From contig JAGDBT010000049.1 of the NCBI GenBank assembly GCA_017958895.1, forward strand, positions 1 through 5,562: 5,562 bases of DNA. The letters run 5' to 3'. Of this stretch, positions 1-5,562 are shown piece after piece; within the stretch, counting starts at the first letter, position 1, and every line of letters starts with the position of its first letter. This DNA comes from Alphaproteobacteria bacterium (GTDB lineage Bacteria > Pseudomonadota > Alphaproteobacteria > RF32 > CAG-239). A model generated the notes under the pieces. It had not been told where the DNA came from, made no database searches, and saw only the letters and a program-made list of their open reading frames with translations. Position numbers and translations under genes: made by a program.

Positions 1-1
1 A

Positions 2-382
2 GAATATATGAATGAAATGCAACTGGAATATTTTCGCCAGAAATTAGAGGCATGGAAGAAGTCTTTAGTTTCTCAATCGGCAGATACAATTGATGATTTG
101 CGTCAGGGAGGTTTAAATCAGCCTGATGAAATAGACAGAGCTTCGCTTGAAACCGATAAGTCGCTGGATTTGCGTACAAAGGACAGAATACGTAAATTGA
201 TAACGAAAATAGACGAGGCTTTGGATAGAATTGAAGACGGCAGCTACGGATATTGCGAGGAAACGGGTGAACCTATAGGGTTGGAACGTTTGGAGGCTCG
301 TCCGGTAGCAACCTTATCCATTGAAGCGCAAGAACGTCACGAGCGTATGGAAAAGACCTTTGATGATGATAATTATGCTTAG
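2..382 (+). CDS. dksA: RNA polymerase-binding transcription factor DksA, 5'-partial, degenerate zinc finger
   Basis: DksA binds the RNA polymerase secondary channel and, with ppGpp, adjusts transcription initiation in the stringent response. The visible protein matches DksA over its whole length: a coiled coil, the tip motif PDEIDRAS and a C-terminal finger region. Counting from the Met at position 8, tip residues D40, D43 and A45 align with E. coli D71, D74 and A76. Only one of four zinc cysteines remains (C83); the others are T86, S104 and A107, as is usual in alphaproteobacterial DksA. The frame is open to the left edge, and the two codons before the Met at 8 read Glu-Tyr. This gives EYMNEMQLEYF, like the internal EEYMNEAQL of E. 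coli DksA, so the true start is probably upstream and the Met at 8 is internal. The gene ends with TAG 14 bases before maf. Family assignment is firm; the exact start is not visible. Confidence 0.93.
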   Translation, partial: EYMNEMQLEYFRQKLEAWKKSLVSQSADTIDDLRQGGLNQPDEIDRASLETDKSLDLRTKDRIRKLITKIDEALDRIEDGSYGYCEETGEPIGLERLEARPVATLSIEAQERHERMEKTFDDDNYA

Positions 383-396
383 TTAAAGCAAAAAAA

Positions 397-969
397 ATGG
401 AAATCAAGGATTTTATATTGGCATCAGGTTCGCCGCAACGTATTGCTCTGTTGCGGCAGATTGCTTATGAACCGAAGGCGATTCAGCCGGCCGATATAGA
501 TGAAGAATGTTTACCTCATGAAATGCCGTTGCCTTATGTGCGCAGAATGGCTTTGGAAAAAGCAAAGGCCGTGGCAAAACTTAAAGAAAATGAAAATATT
601 TTGGCTTGTGATACGGTGGTTTGTGTGGGAAGCAGAATTTTTCACAAGGCAAAAGATATAGAAGAACAGCGCAAATATATGCAGCTTTTATCGGGACGTG
701 CTCACAGAGTTATAAGTTCCGTGTGTTTGATAAATAAAAATGGCAAAGTTTCTCAACGTACCGTTTCAACCAAAATAGTCATGAAAAGAATGAGTAAAGA
801 AGAAATAGAAGACTATTTGCAAAGCGGTGAATGGCAAGGTGTCTGCGGCTATAAAATAGAAGGACTTTTAGGCGGATATGTAACCAAAATTGTCGGTTCT
901 TATTCGGGAGTTGTCGGACTGCCTTTGAGCGAAACGATGAATTTGTTAAAGGGAGAGGGAATCAAATGA
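397..969 (+). CDS. maf: Maf family nucleoside triphosphate pyrophosphatase
   Basis: Maf proteins hydrolyse non-canonical or pyrimidine nucleoside triphosphates to monophosphates plus pyrophosphate in the cytoplasm, and were first linked to septum inhibition. The 190-residue length is normal. Family motifs appear in order: LASGSPQR (residues 8-15, nucleotide loop), CDTVV with the catalytic Asp D72, SGRAHRVISS (99-108), and GYKIEGLLGGYVTKIVGSY followed by VVGLPL (172-177). The GSYS-VVGLPL ending resembles the YhdE (dTTP/UTP) branch. However, residue 155 is Glu in 'YKIEG', where YhdE-like proteins usually have Gln, so the substrate is uncertain. The ATG at 397 has only a weak A-rich upstream region (A8 tract at 390-397) rather than a clear Shine-Dalgarno. 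It is still the natural start, since the conserved N-terminal strand follows directly. The stop overlaps the rng start by 4 bases. Confidence 0.93.
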   Translation: MEIKDFILASGSPQRIALLRQIAYEPKAIQPADIDEECLPHEMPLPYVRRMALEKAKAVAKLKENENILACDTVVCVGSRIFHKAKDIEEQRKYMQLLSGRAHRVISSVCLINKNGKVSQRTVSTKIVMKRMSKEEIEDYLQSGEWQGVCGYKIEGLLGGYVTKIVGSYSGVVGLPLSETMNLLKGEGIK

Positions 970-2129
970 AAGCAGAAAAAATTGTATATGACAGAAACGA
1001 TGAAGCATTCGGAATTGCGGTTTTTGATGAAAACGGGTTAATGGAAATAGATATATATAATGAAAATCGCGCTTTGGAAGGTAATGTTTATTTGGGAAAA
1101 ATCGTAAAAAAGATAAAACTTGCCGATGATAAATACGGTTTTATGGTTGATATCGGTGACGGGCATGAAGCATTTTTGAATGCTTATGAACCGGCCTTAA
1201 AAGAAGCTAACATGAATGAAGGACAAAGCGTGGTTGTTCAGGTGATTCAGGAAAAAAGAGCCGAAAAAGGGGCCAAAGTTGTTCGTAATATTCAGTTGGT
1301 AGGCACAAATTTGGTTTATTGTCCTTTTAAGTATGATGTGGAATTTTCCCGCAAAATAGAGGATGTTGCCAAAGCGGAAAAATATGCCGATTTGGTCAGA
1401 GAAAAATCAAACGGTCAAGAGGGGTGGATTTTGCGCACCATAGCCGTTGAAGCTACGGAACAGGAAATTGTAGATGAAATGACCAAGCTTCGCGATATTT
1501 ACGAAGAAGTGCGCAAGAAAGCCCGCACCATGAGTGCACCGGTATTGCTGTTTGCCAAAGAAAATCCTTTGTTTGAATATATCAGACGCTATCATGAAAG
1601 CCTAAAAGAAGTGGTGGTTGATACTCCGAAAATGGCTGAAGAAGTGAAAAGTGCTTTCTCCGGCACGGTAACGCAAAAAGCCGAAGGTTTTGAAGAATAC
1701 GGAGTAGATGATGCGATTGTTGAGGCTTTGGAGCGTACCGTAAAATTGAAACACGGCGGCAGTCTGCAAATAGAAGAAACCAGAGCTTGTGTGGCGATAG
1801 ATGTGGATAGTGGCGGTGTTCGTGAGGTGGGCGATATTGACAGCCTGAATCTTGAAGCGGCCAAAGAAATTGCCAGACAAATCAGGTTGCGCAATCTTTC
1901 CGGCAAGATAATCATTGATTTTGCCGGTTCGTCCGAGTATCGCTTTATGAAGAGTATTATTGATTGCTTGGAAGAAGAATTGGCCGATGATGCTTGCCAT
2001 AGCAGAGTTTTGGGCGTAAGTCGTGCGGGTAATATTGAAATTTTGCGCCAACGTCGTCGTCCGAGTTTGAGAGATTTATATACGGTAGAATGTCCTACCT
2101 GTTCGGGAACCGGAAGAGTTGAGCCGTGA
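966..2129 (+). CDS. rng: Ribonuclease E/G family endoribonuclease, short form
   Basis: RNase E/G enzymes make single-strand endonucleolytic cuts in mRNA and rRNA precursors and prefer 5'-monophosphate ends. The 387 residues carry an S1-like RNA-binding region (about 36-115), a 5'-sensor segment with R157-T158 in GWILRT (aligning with RNase E R169-T170), and a DNase I-like catalytic core. The metal-binding aspartates are D279 (VAIDVDSGG) and D318 (IIIDFAG). The Zn-link motif CPTCSGTG has C376 and C379, and the protein ends eight residues after C379. It therefore lacks the C-terminal extension of E. coli RNase G (489 aa) and the degradosome scaffold of RNase E. The usual Asn two residues after the first catalytic Asp is D281 here. 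The start ATG lies in an ATGA overlap with maf and has a purine-rich site (GGGAGAGGG, 951-959) upstream. An RNase E name (rne) is possible, but the compact size favours rng. Confidence 0.9.
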   Translation: MKAEKIVYDRNDEAFGIAVFDENGLMEIDIYNENRALEGNVYLGKIVKKIKLADDKYGFMVDIGDGHEAFLNAYEPALKEANMNEGQSVVVQVIQEKRAEKGAKVVRNIQLVGTNLVYCPFKYDVEFSRKIEDVAKAEKYADLVREKSNGQEGWILRTIAVEATEQEIVDEMTKLRDIYEEVRKKARTMSAPVLLFAKENPLFEYIRRYHESLKEVVVDTPKMAEEVKSAFSGTVTQKAEGFEEYGVDDAIVEALERTVKLKHGGSLQIEETRACVAIDVDSGGVREVGDIDSLNLEAAKEIARQIRLRNLSGKIIIDFAGSSEYRFMKSIIDCLEEELADDACHSRVLGVSRAGNIEILRQRRRPSLRDLYTVECPTCSGTGRVEP

Positions 2130-2338
2130 GTGAAGTTATAAAAACCCATAAATGTCCTATCTGCCACAAATTGTTCGCCGGCGAGCAATATTTGCCTTTT
2201 TGCTCCAAACGTTGTGCGGATGTGGACTTGGGACATTGGTTTAACGGCAGTTATGCTGTGCCCTCGGAAGATTTGGACGAATTGGAAACCGAAGAACTAA
2301 ATGAGGCTTTGTTGAATGGTAAAAAAGATCAGAAATAA
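2126..2338 (+). CDS. yacG: DNA gyrase inhibitor YacG (zinc-binding)
   Basis: YacG is a small zinc protein that binds GyrB and blocks DNA binding by gyrase. The 70-residue product has the full C4 site: C10-x2-C13 (CPIC) and C26-x3-C30 (FCSKRC). The family-typical run ADVDLGHWFNGSYAVP follows, and the acidic C-terminal tail DLDELETEELNEALL matches the GyrB-contacting tail of the family. The start is GTG at 2126, inside a GTGA overlap with the rng stop. A weak site GGAAGAG (2112-2118) sits 7 bases upstream, so translation is probably coupled to rng. The 3' end overlaps the next gene by 23 bases in another frame. Position right after an RNase E/G gene is typical of alphaproteobacteria. Identification rests on the cysteine pattern plus the LGHW motif. 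Confidence 0.92.
   Translation: MSEVIKTHKCPICHKLFAGEQYLPFCSKRCADVDLGHWFNGSYAVPSEDLDELETEELNEALLNGKKDQK
2303..2306 (+). promoter_or_regulatory. Shine-Dalgarno GAGG for the STAS-MlaE permease, inside yacG
   Basis: GAGG lies 9 bases before the ATG at 2316, within the last codons of yacG. It supports 2316 as the permease start despite the 23-base overlap. No other ATG with a comparable site was noticed nearby. This is read directly from the sequence; ribosome binding itself is inferred. Confidence 0.6.
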
Positions 2339-3446
2339 TATAAAAATAAGTTCTGATGATAAAGGCCGTGTATTGATTACGGTGAACGGCGACGTGCTTG
2401 ATTACAACACGGATGATTTTGCTAAAAATATTGCGGAGAAACTTTCCAAAGAAGTCAAGGTTTTGGTTATAGAAGGCGAAGATGTCGAAAAATGGGATTC
2501 GTCGTTGTTGGCCGTACTTTATAAGGCTGTTACGGAGGCTAAAAAGCATAAAATAGTTTATAAAATTACCGGATTTGCAAAAAACGTACAAGATTTACTC
2601 AATTTATCTTTGGCGGTGGAAAATATTCCGAATCGCAAAAGTTCGGAGAATCCGGGTTTTTTGGAGCGGTTGGGAAAAAGTTTTTTGGACCTCTTGCAAA
2701 AAATAGGCGAAGTTACGGATTTTCTGATTGAGGTTTGCAAAAGTTTAGGCAGATTTTTATGTTTTCGTTCGGTAATGCGGGCAAGAGATTTCTGGGATGC
2801 CATGGATAAATGCGGACCGGCTGCCGTGGGTATAGTATGTTTAATCAGCTTTCTGGTAGGATTGATTTTGGCTTTTGTAGGGTCGGTGCAGTTGCAGACT
2901 TTCGGAGCACAAATTTATGTGGCAAGTTTGGTAACCATCGGAATGTGCAGAATTATGGGAGCAATAATGGTCGGAATTATTATGGCCGGCCGAACAGGTT
3001 CGTCATATGCCGCCACCATTGGTACCATGCAGGTTAATGAAGAACTTGATGCCTTACAAACCATGGGAATTGCCAAAACGGATTTTTTGGTTTTACCGCG
3101 CTTGCTTTCGTTGTTGATAGCTATGCCGATTTTAACGATGATTGCCGATTTTATGGGAATGGTCGGCGGGGCGTTCGTCGGAGTTTTTATTATGAATTTG
3201 CCACATCAGGAATATTGGCAATTTGCCATAAATTCTTTCAAGTTGCATCATTTTGTGGTGGGTATTGTGCATGGTTTTTGCTTCGGAATCATTATTGCGC
3301 TGTGCGGTTGCTATACGGGGCTTAAATGCGGACGTAATGCGGACAGTGTCGGTATTGCCACAACCAAATCGGTGGTCTATGCGGTTGTTTGGATGATTGT
3401 GGTTACCGGAATTATTACCGTTATTTGTCAGGAGTTAAAAATATGA
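2316..3446 (+). CDS. mlaE: MlaE-family lipid ABC transporter permease with N-terminal STAS domain
   Basis: This is the inner-membrane permease of an MCE-type phospholipid transporter. Residues 1 to about 105 form a soluble alpha/beta STAS-like domain, with WDSSLLAVLYKA (60-71) matching the 'D-S/T-x-G-L' helix start that separate MlaB proteins use. An amphipathic stretch (about 114-150) leads into the MlaE core with hydrophobic segments near 168-195, 203-224, 257-278, 280-294, 312-333 and 352-371. Diagnostic motifs are IIMAGRTGSSYAATIGTMQVN (split as IIMAGRTG at 221-228 and GTMQVNEELDAL at 236-247), TMGIAK (249-254) and the late GCYTGLKCGRNADSVGIATT region (331-350). At 376 aa it is longer than the roughly 260-aa E. 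coli MlaE because of the fused STAS domain, a known alphaproteobacterial arrangement. It should dimerise and pair with the MlaF ATPase encoded next, with which it shares a 4-base overlap. Confidence 0.92.
   Translation: MVKKIRNNIKISSDDKGRVLITVNGDVLDYNTDDFAKNIAEKLSKEVKVLVIEGEDVEKWDSSLLAVLYKAVTEAKKHKIVYKITGFAKNVQDLLNLSLAVENIPNRKSSENPGFLERLGKSFLDLLQKIGEVTDFLIEVCKSLGRFLCFRSVMRARDFWDAMDKCGPAAVGIVCLISFLVGLILAFVGSVQLQTFGAQIYVASLVTIGMCRIMGAIMVGIIMAGRTGSSYAATIGTMQVNEELDALQTMGIAKTDFLVLPRLLSLLIAMPILTMIADFMGMVGGAFVGVFIMNLPHQEYWQFAINSFKLHHFVVGIVHGFCFGIIIALCGCYTGLKCGRNADSVGIATTKSVVYAVVWMIVVTGIITVICQELKI
3430..3434 (+). promoter_or_regulatory. Shine-Dalgarno AGGAG for mlaF
   Basis: A strong AGGAG sits 8 bases before the ATG at 3443. 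It decides the mlaF start: the frame also contains an ATG at 3389, but that start would add 18 residues encoded inside mlaE with no similarity to ABC ATPases. Confidence 0.7.
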
Positions 3447-4201
3447 ACAAAGAAGCGGTAATAACGGCAAAAAATTTGGAAGTGGGGTACGGTGATTATG
3501 TGCTTTTGCATAATGCCGATTATCAGGTTAATAAAGGAGATATATTTATTATTATGGGGGGCAGCGGTTGCGGAAAAAGCAGTATGTTGCGTGTGCTTAC
3601 GGGTTTAATGCCGCCGTTAAAAGGTTCGGTGGTAATTTGCGGAGTTAATATGGTAACCGCGCCGGAAGAACAAAGGCAAAAAATTCGCGAAAAATCGGGA
3701 ATTTTATATCAAAGCGGCGCCCTGTTCAGTTCTATGACATTAGCGGAAAATATTGCTTTGCCTTTGCAACAATATTCTACATATTCACCGGAAACCATCA
3801 AAGAATTGGCCCATTTAAAGTTGGCCTTGGTCGGTTTGGCGGGGTTTGATGATTTTTATCCGTCAGAGATAAGCGGCGGTATGAAAAAACGCGCGGGTTT
3901 GGCAAGAGCTTTGGCCTTAGATCCGGAAATTGTATATTTTGACGAGCCTTCTGCCGGTCTTGATCCGATAAGTTCCAGAAATCTTGATGACCTTATAATT
4001 GAAATTAACCGCAGTTTAGGTACAACCATTGTGGTTGTAACTCATGAACTAAGTTCTATTTTTGCAATAGGTAATAATTCGATATTTTTAGACGGCGAAA
4101 CGAAGAGTATTTTGGCACGCGGCGACCCGAAAGAGTTGTTGCAAAATCCGCCGAATGAAAAGGTTTATCGGTTTTTAACCCGAGGGGGAGAAAATAAATG
4201 A
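3443..4201 (+). CDS. mlaF: MlaF-type ABC transporter ATP-binding protein
   Basis: This is the cytoplasmic ATPase that powers the MlaE permease. The 252-residue product has all ABC motifs in order: Walker A GGSGCGKSS (39-47), Q-loop Q90 (LYQSGALF), signature SGGMKKR (144-150), Walker B IVYFDEP (163-169) with catalytic E168, D-loop SAGLD (170-174) and switch H201 (VVVTHEL). The YQSGALF Q-loop, the SGGMKKR signature and the FDEPSAGLDP block are characteristic of the MlaF/Ttg2A (phospholipid/toluene tolerance) branch rather than amino-acid importers. The start at 3443 is chosen over 3389 because of AGGAG at 3430-3434, the ATGA overlap with mlaE, and normal family length. The stop overlaps the mlaD start by 4 bases. 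It has a fully intact active site. Confidence 0.95.
   Translation: MNKEAVITAKNLEVGYGDYVLLHNADYQVNKGDIFIIMGGSGCGKSSMLRVLTGLMPPLKGSVVICGVNMVTAPEEQRQKIREKSGILYQSGALFSSMTLAENIALPLQQYSTYSPETIKELAHLKLALVGLAGFDDFYPSEISGGMKKRAGLARALALDPEIVYFDEPSAGLDPISSRNLDDLIIEINRSLGTTIVVVTHELSSIFAIGNNSIFLDGETKSILARGDPKELLQNPPNEKVYRFLTRGGENK
4184..4190 (+). promoter_or_regulatory. Shine-Dalgarno (GGGGGAG) for mlaD
   Basis: GGGGGAG lies 7 bases before the ATG at 4198, inside the last mlaF codons. It supports efficient initiation at the ATGA overlap. Confidence 0.55.
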
Positions 4202-4968
4202 AACAAAAAACAAGCTATAAATTAACCGGACTGTTTATTCTCATCGGCTTGGTGTGTTTGTTTGGCATAATTTTGAAATATGCCGGCAAGGAGTTTGATG
4301 CCAATAAGGAAGATACGGTAGTTATGTATTTTGAAGAATCGATAAGAGGTTTGAGTGTCGGCTCGTCGGTAGTGCTTAACGGCGTTGAAGTGGGAAAGGT
4401 GGAAAAAGTCCAATTGGTTGCCGATATAAAGACCGGAACGTTTAAAACGCCGGTATTTGTTACCTTTGATAACAAAGTTCGACGTCAAAAGAAAAACGAA
4501 AAATATGCCGAATCGGAATTGGAATATTTAATAGAGAAAGGTTTGCGGGCCCGCTTGGAAAGTGCAAACTATTTGACCGGCCAACTGATGATTGAACTTT
4601 TGATGGATCCGAGTTCGCCGATAGTAATGCGTGGTGAAGGGGAATATATGGAAATTCCGACCATTGATTCGTCGTTTGCCATGATATCAAAGGATTTGCA
4701 GGAAATTCCGTTGAGAGATATTATGGGCAGATTTGGAAGTGTTTTAGGCGAACTGGATAAGAATTTGCCGGATATCTTACGTAATATAACAGAAATTACG
4801 GCAAAAGTTGATCAAATAATGGATAGAAAAAATGGTGAAACCACCAAAACTTTGAATAATTTTAACGGTACTTTGGAGGAAATTTCCAGAGCAACCCGCT
4901 CTTTGAAAAATTTGACTGACTATTTGGAACGTCATCCGGAAGCATTATTAAAAGGAAAGGGAAAATAA
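4198..4968 (+). CDS. mlaD: MlaD-type single-MCE-domain protein, periplasmic lipid-transport subunit
   Basis: MlaD-type proteins are anchored in the inner membrane and form a hexameric ring with a lipid channel on top of MlaE. Residues 9-28 are one hydrophobic helix (LTGLFILIGLVCLFGIILKY). The MCE domain follows (about 40-136), with the typical start VVMYFEESIRGLSVGSSVVLNGVEVGKV (motif GLSVGSSV at 51-58, then GVEVGKV at 62-68). It ends with GLRARLESANYLTGQLMIEL (GLRARL 115-120, LTGQL 126-130). The 'GLRA-L...LTGQL' element and the C-terminal YLERHPEALLKGK (242-254) recall PqiB-like proteins more than E. coli MlaD. Residues about 165-245 are predicted largely helical or coiled coil, making the protein longer (256 aa) than E. 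coli MlaD (183 aa). Only one MCE domain is present, unlike PqiB or LetB. It is coupled to mlaF by a 4-base overlap. Confidence 0.9.
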   Translation: MKQKTSYKLTGLFILIGLVCLFGIILKYAGKEFDANKEDTVVMYFEESIRGLSVGSSVVLNGVEVGKVEKVQLVADIKTGTFKTPVFVTFDNKVRRQKKNEKYAESELEYLIEKGLRARLESANYLTGQLMIELLMDPSSPIVMRGEGEYMEIPTIDSSFAMISKDLQEIPLRDIMGRFGSVLGELDKNLPDILRNITEITAKVDQIMDRKNGETTKTLNNFNGTLEEISRATRSLKNLTDYLERHPEALLKGKGK

Positions 4969-4969
4969 A

Positions 4970-5536
4970 ATGAAAAAATGTTTGATTGCGTTGATGTTGT
5001 TATTTATCAATTCCTGTGCCTGGCGTTCACCGGATGCGGTTTTCTATGTTATGGACAGTTCCGATTTGCAAGCCCTTTCGGCCCGAAAATTCAGCGTGGC
5101 CGTGGCAAAAGTAAAAGTTCCGGAAATGCTTAACAGGCAACAGATGGTAGTGTATGAAGAAAACAGCAACGAAATTAAAGTTTTGGAGTTTAATCGTTGG
5201 GCCGAGGCGTTGCCGGAAATGTTGCAAGGCACATTAACCAATGATTTAATTGCTTATCTGCCGTCTTGCTATGTTAAAAGAACTTATTTTGACGATGAAA
5301 AGGCAGATTACAGTGTAAATGTTGAAATAAATCAGATTAAAGCCTACAGCGGCGATAAAGTTATTTTGAGCGCCTGGTGGAATATCAGAGATGCCAAAGG
5401 AAAGATAGTACAACATTCGCAACGTACTTATGAGGCAAAAGTAAAAGGCAATACGATTTCCGATTTGGCAGCGGCACAAGCGGAAGCGCTACATTTAATG
5501 TCACGCGATATTGCCGAGAAATTGCTGAAATTATAG
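4970..5536 (+). CDS. PqiC-like ABC-type transport auxiliary lipoprotein
   Basis: This protein is probably an outer-membrane lipoprotein that partners the MlaD-type ring; PqiC plays such a role with PqiB. Residues 1-16 are a short lipoprotein signal: KK, a hydrophobic stretch and a lipobox-like INSC with C16 as the lipidated residue. The residue after the Cys is Ala, which by the enteric '+2 rule' favours outer-membrane sorting. The mature part has the hallmarks of the ABC_trans_aux (DUF330/PqiC) family: an early FYVMD, then VAKVKVPEMLNRQQMVV (45-61) and EFNRWAEALPEML (73-85). A late strand DYSVNVEINQIKAYSGDKVIL and a C-terminal helix with repeated alanines follow. The 188-residue length is normal. 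It starts 1 base after the mlaD stop, with a purine-rich site at 4953-4961. pqiC would be a reasonable name, but the context is Mla-like, so no symbol is given. Confidence 0.87.
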   Translation: MKKCLIALMLLFINSCAWRSPDAVFYVMDSSDLQALSARKFSVAVAKVKVPEMLNRQQMVVYEENSNEIKVLEFNRWAEALPEMLQGTLTNDLIAYLPSCYVKRTYFDDEKADYSVNVEINQIKAYSGDKVILSAWWNIRDAKGKIVQHSQRTYEAKVKGNTISDLAAAQAEALHLMSRDIAEKLLKL

Positions 5537-5562
5537 GCTAAAGAGAAATTTTATCCGAGCAA

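Noticed and set aside
383..396. Possible terminator or promoter between dksA and maf
   Set aside because: Only 14 bases, A-rich, with no inverted repeat and no room for -35/-10 elements within the gap.
1602..2051. Second antisense open frame opposite rng
   Set aside because: It is another shadow of the same gene, with no motif and no separate ribosome site; overlapping antisense frames in two phases point to composition, not coding.
1592..2236. Long antisense open frame (about 214 codons) opposite rng and yacG
   Set aside because: It lies wholly over well-supported rng and yacG coding sequence, has no family resemblance, and its Ser/Arg/Phe-rich composition is what the complement of this codon usage produces.
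2656..2689. Two copies of GTTTTTTGGA 24 bases apart in mlaE
   Set aside because: The spacing is a whole number of codons and both copies encode similar Phe-Leu turns of one amphipathic helix; this is likely coincidence rather than a functional repeat or a slippage site.
2810..3037. Same-strand frame of 75 codons inside mlaE
   Set aside because: It is out of frame with the clearly conserved MlaE core and has no recognisable domain.
3389..3442. Upstream ATG extending mlaF by 18 residues
   Set aside because: The extension is not ABC-like, lies inside mlaE, and the strong AGGAG 8 bases before the ATG at 3443 fits family length better.
5537..5562. Possible terminator or start of another gene at the right edge
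   Set aside because: No stem-loop with a T-run and no start codon with a ribosome site could be seen in 26 bases.

Overview
The window is one tightly packed, co-directional block of eight plus-strand genes with almost no non-coding DNA. Composition leans AT-rich (roughly 40% GC by eye). The gene content points to an alphaproteobacterium. The DksA has the alphaproteobacterial type of degenerate zinc finger, the order maf - short RNase E/G - yacG is a familiar alphaproteobacterial arrangement, and the lipid transporter has a STAS domain fused to its MlaE permease. The modest GC content would fit a low-GC lineage such as host-associated or metagenome-derived alphaproteobacteria, but that is inference and I cannot name a genus.

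Layout. Positions 1-382 hold the 3' part of dksA, whose reading frame is still open at the left edge. Positions 397-2338 hold an 'information processing' trio: a Maf nucleotide pyrophosphatase, a short RNase E/G and the gyrase inhibitor YacG. Positions 2316-5536 hold a four-gene MCE lipid-transport cassette: STAS-MlaE permease, MlaF ATPase, MlaD-type single-MCE protein and a PqiC-type (ABC_trans_aux) lipoprotein. The final 26 bases (5537-5562) hold no recognisable gene or terminator.

The genes look like one transcription unit. maf/rng, rng/yacG, mlaE/mlaF and mlaF/mlaD each overlap by 4 bases (ATGA or GTGA). yacG/mlaE overlap by 23 bases, mlaD and the lipoprotein gene are separated by 1 base, and dksA and maf by 14. 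I saw no internal terminator or obvious promoter, so any promoter probably lies left of the window, and translational coupling is likely along the string.

Functionally, DksA (with ppGpp), RNase G, YacG and Maf act on transcription, RNA turnover, DNA topology and nucleotide-pool or division control. The second half should build an inner-membrane ABC transporter (MlaE2F2 with a MlaD hexamer) that moves phospholipids between the inner and outer membranes. The cassette mixes Mla-type and Pqi-type parts: MlaB is replaced by a fused STAS domain, there is no periplasmic MlaC gene, and a PqiC-like lipoprotein takes the last position. No mobile element, CRISPR array, RNA gene or clearly novel system was seen. 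The most interesting points are the hybrid transporter architecture and the active-site or metal-site substitutions in DksA, Maf and RNase G.
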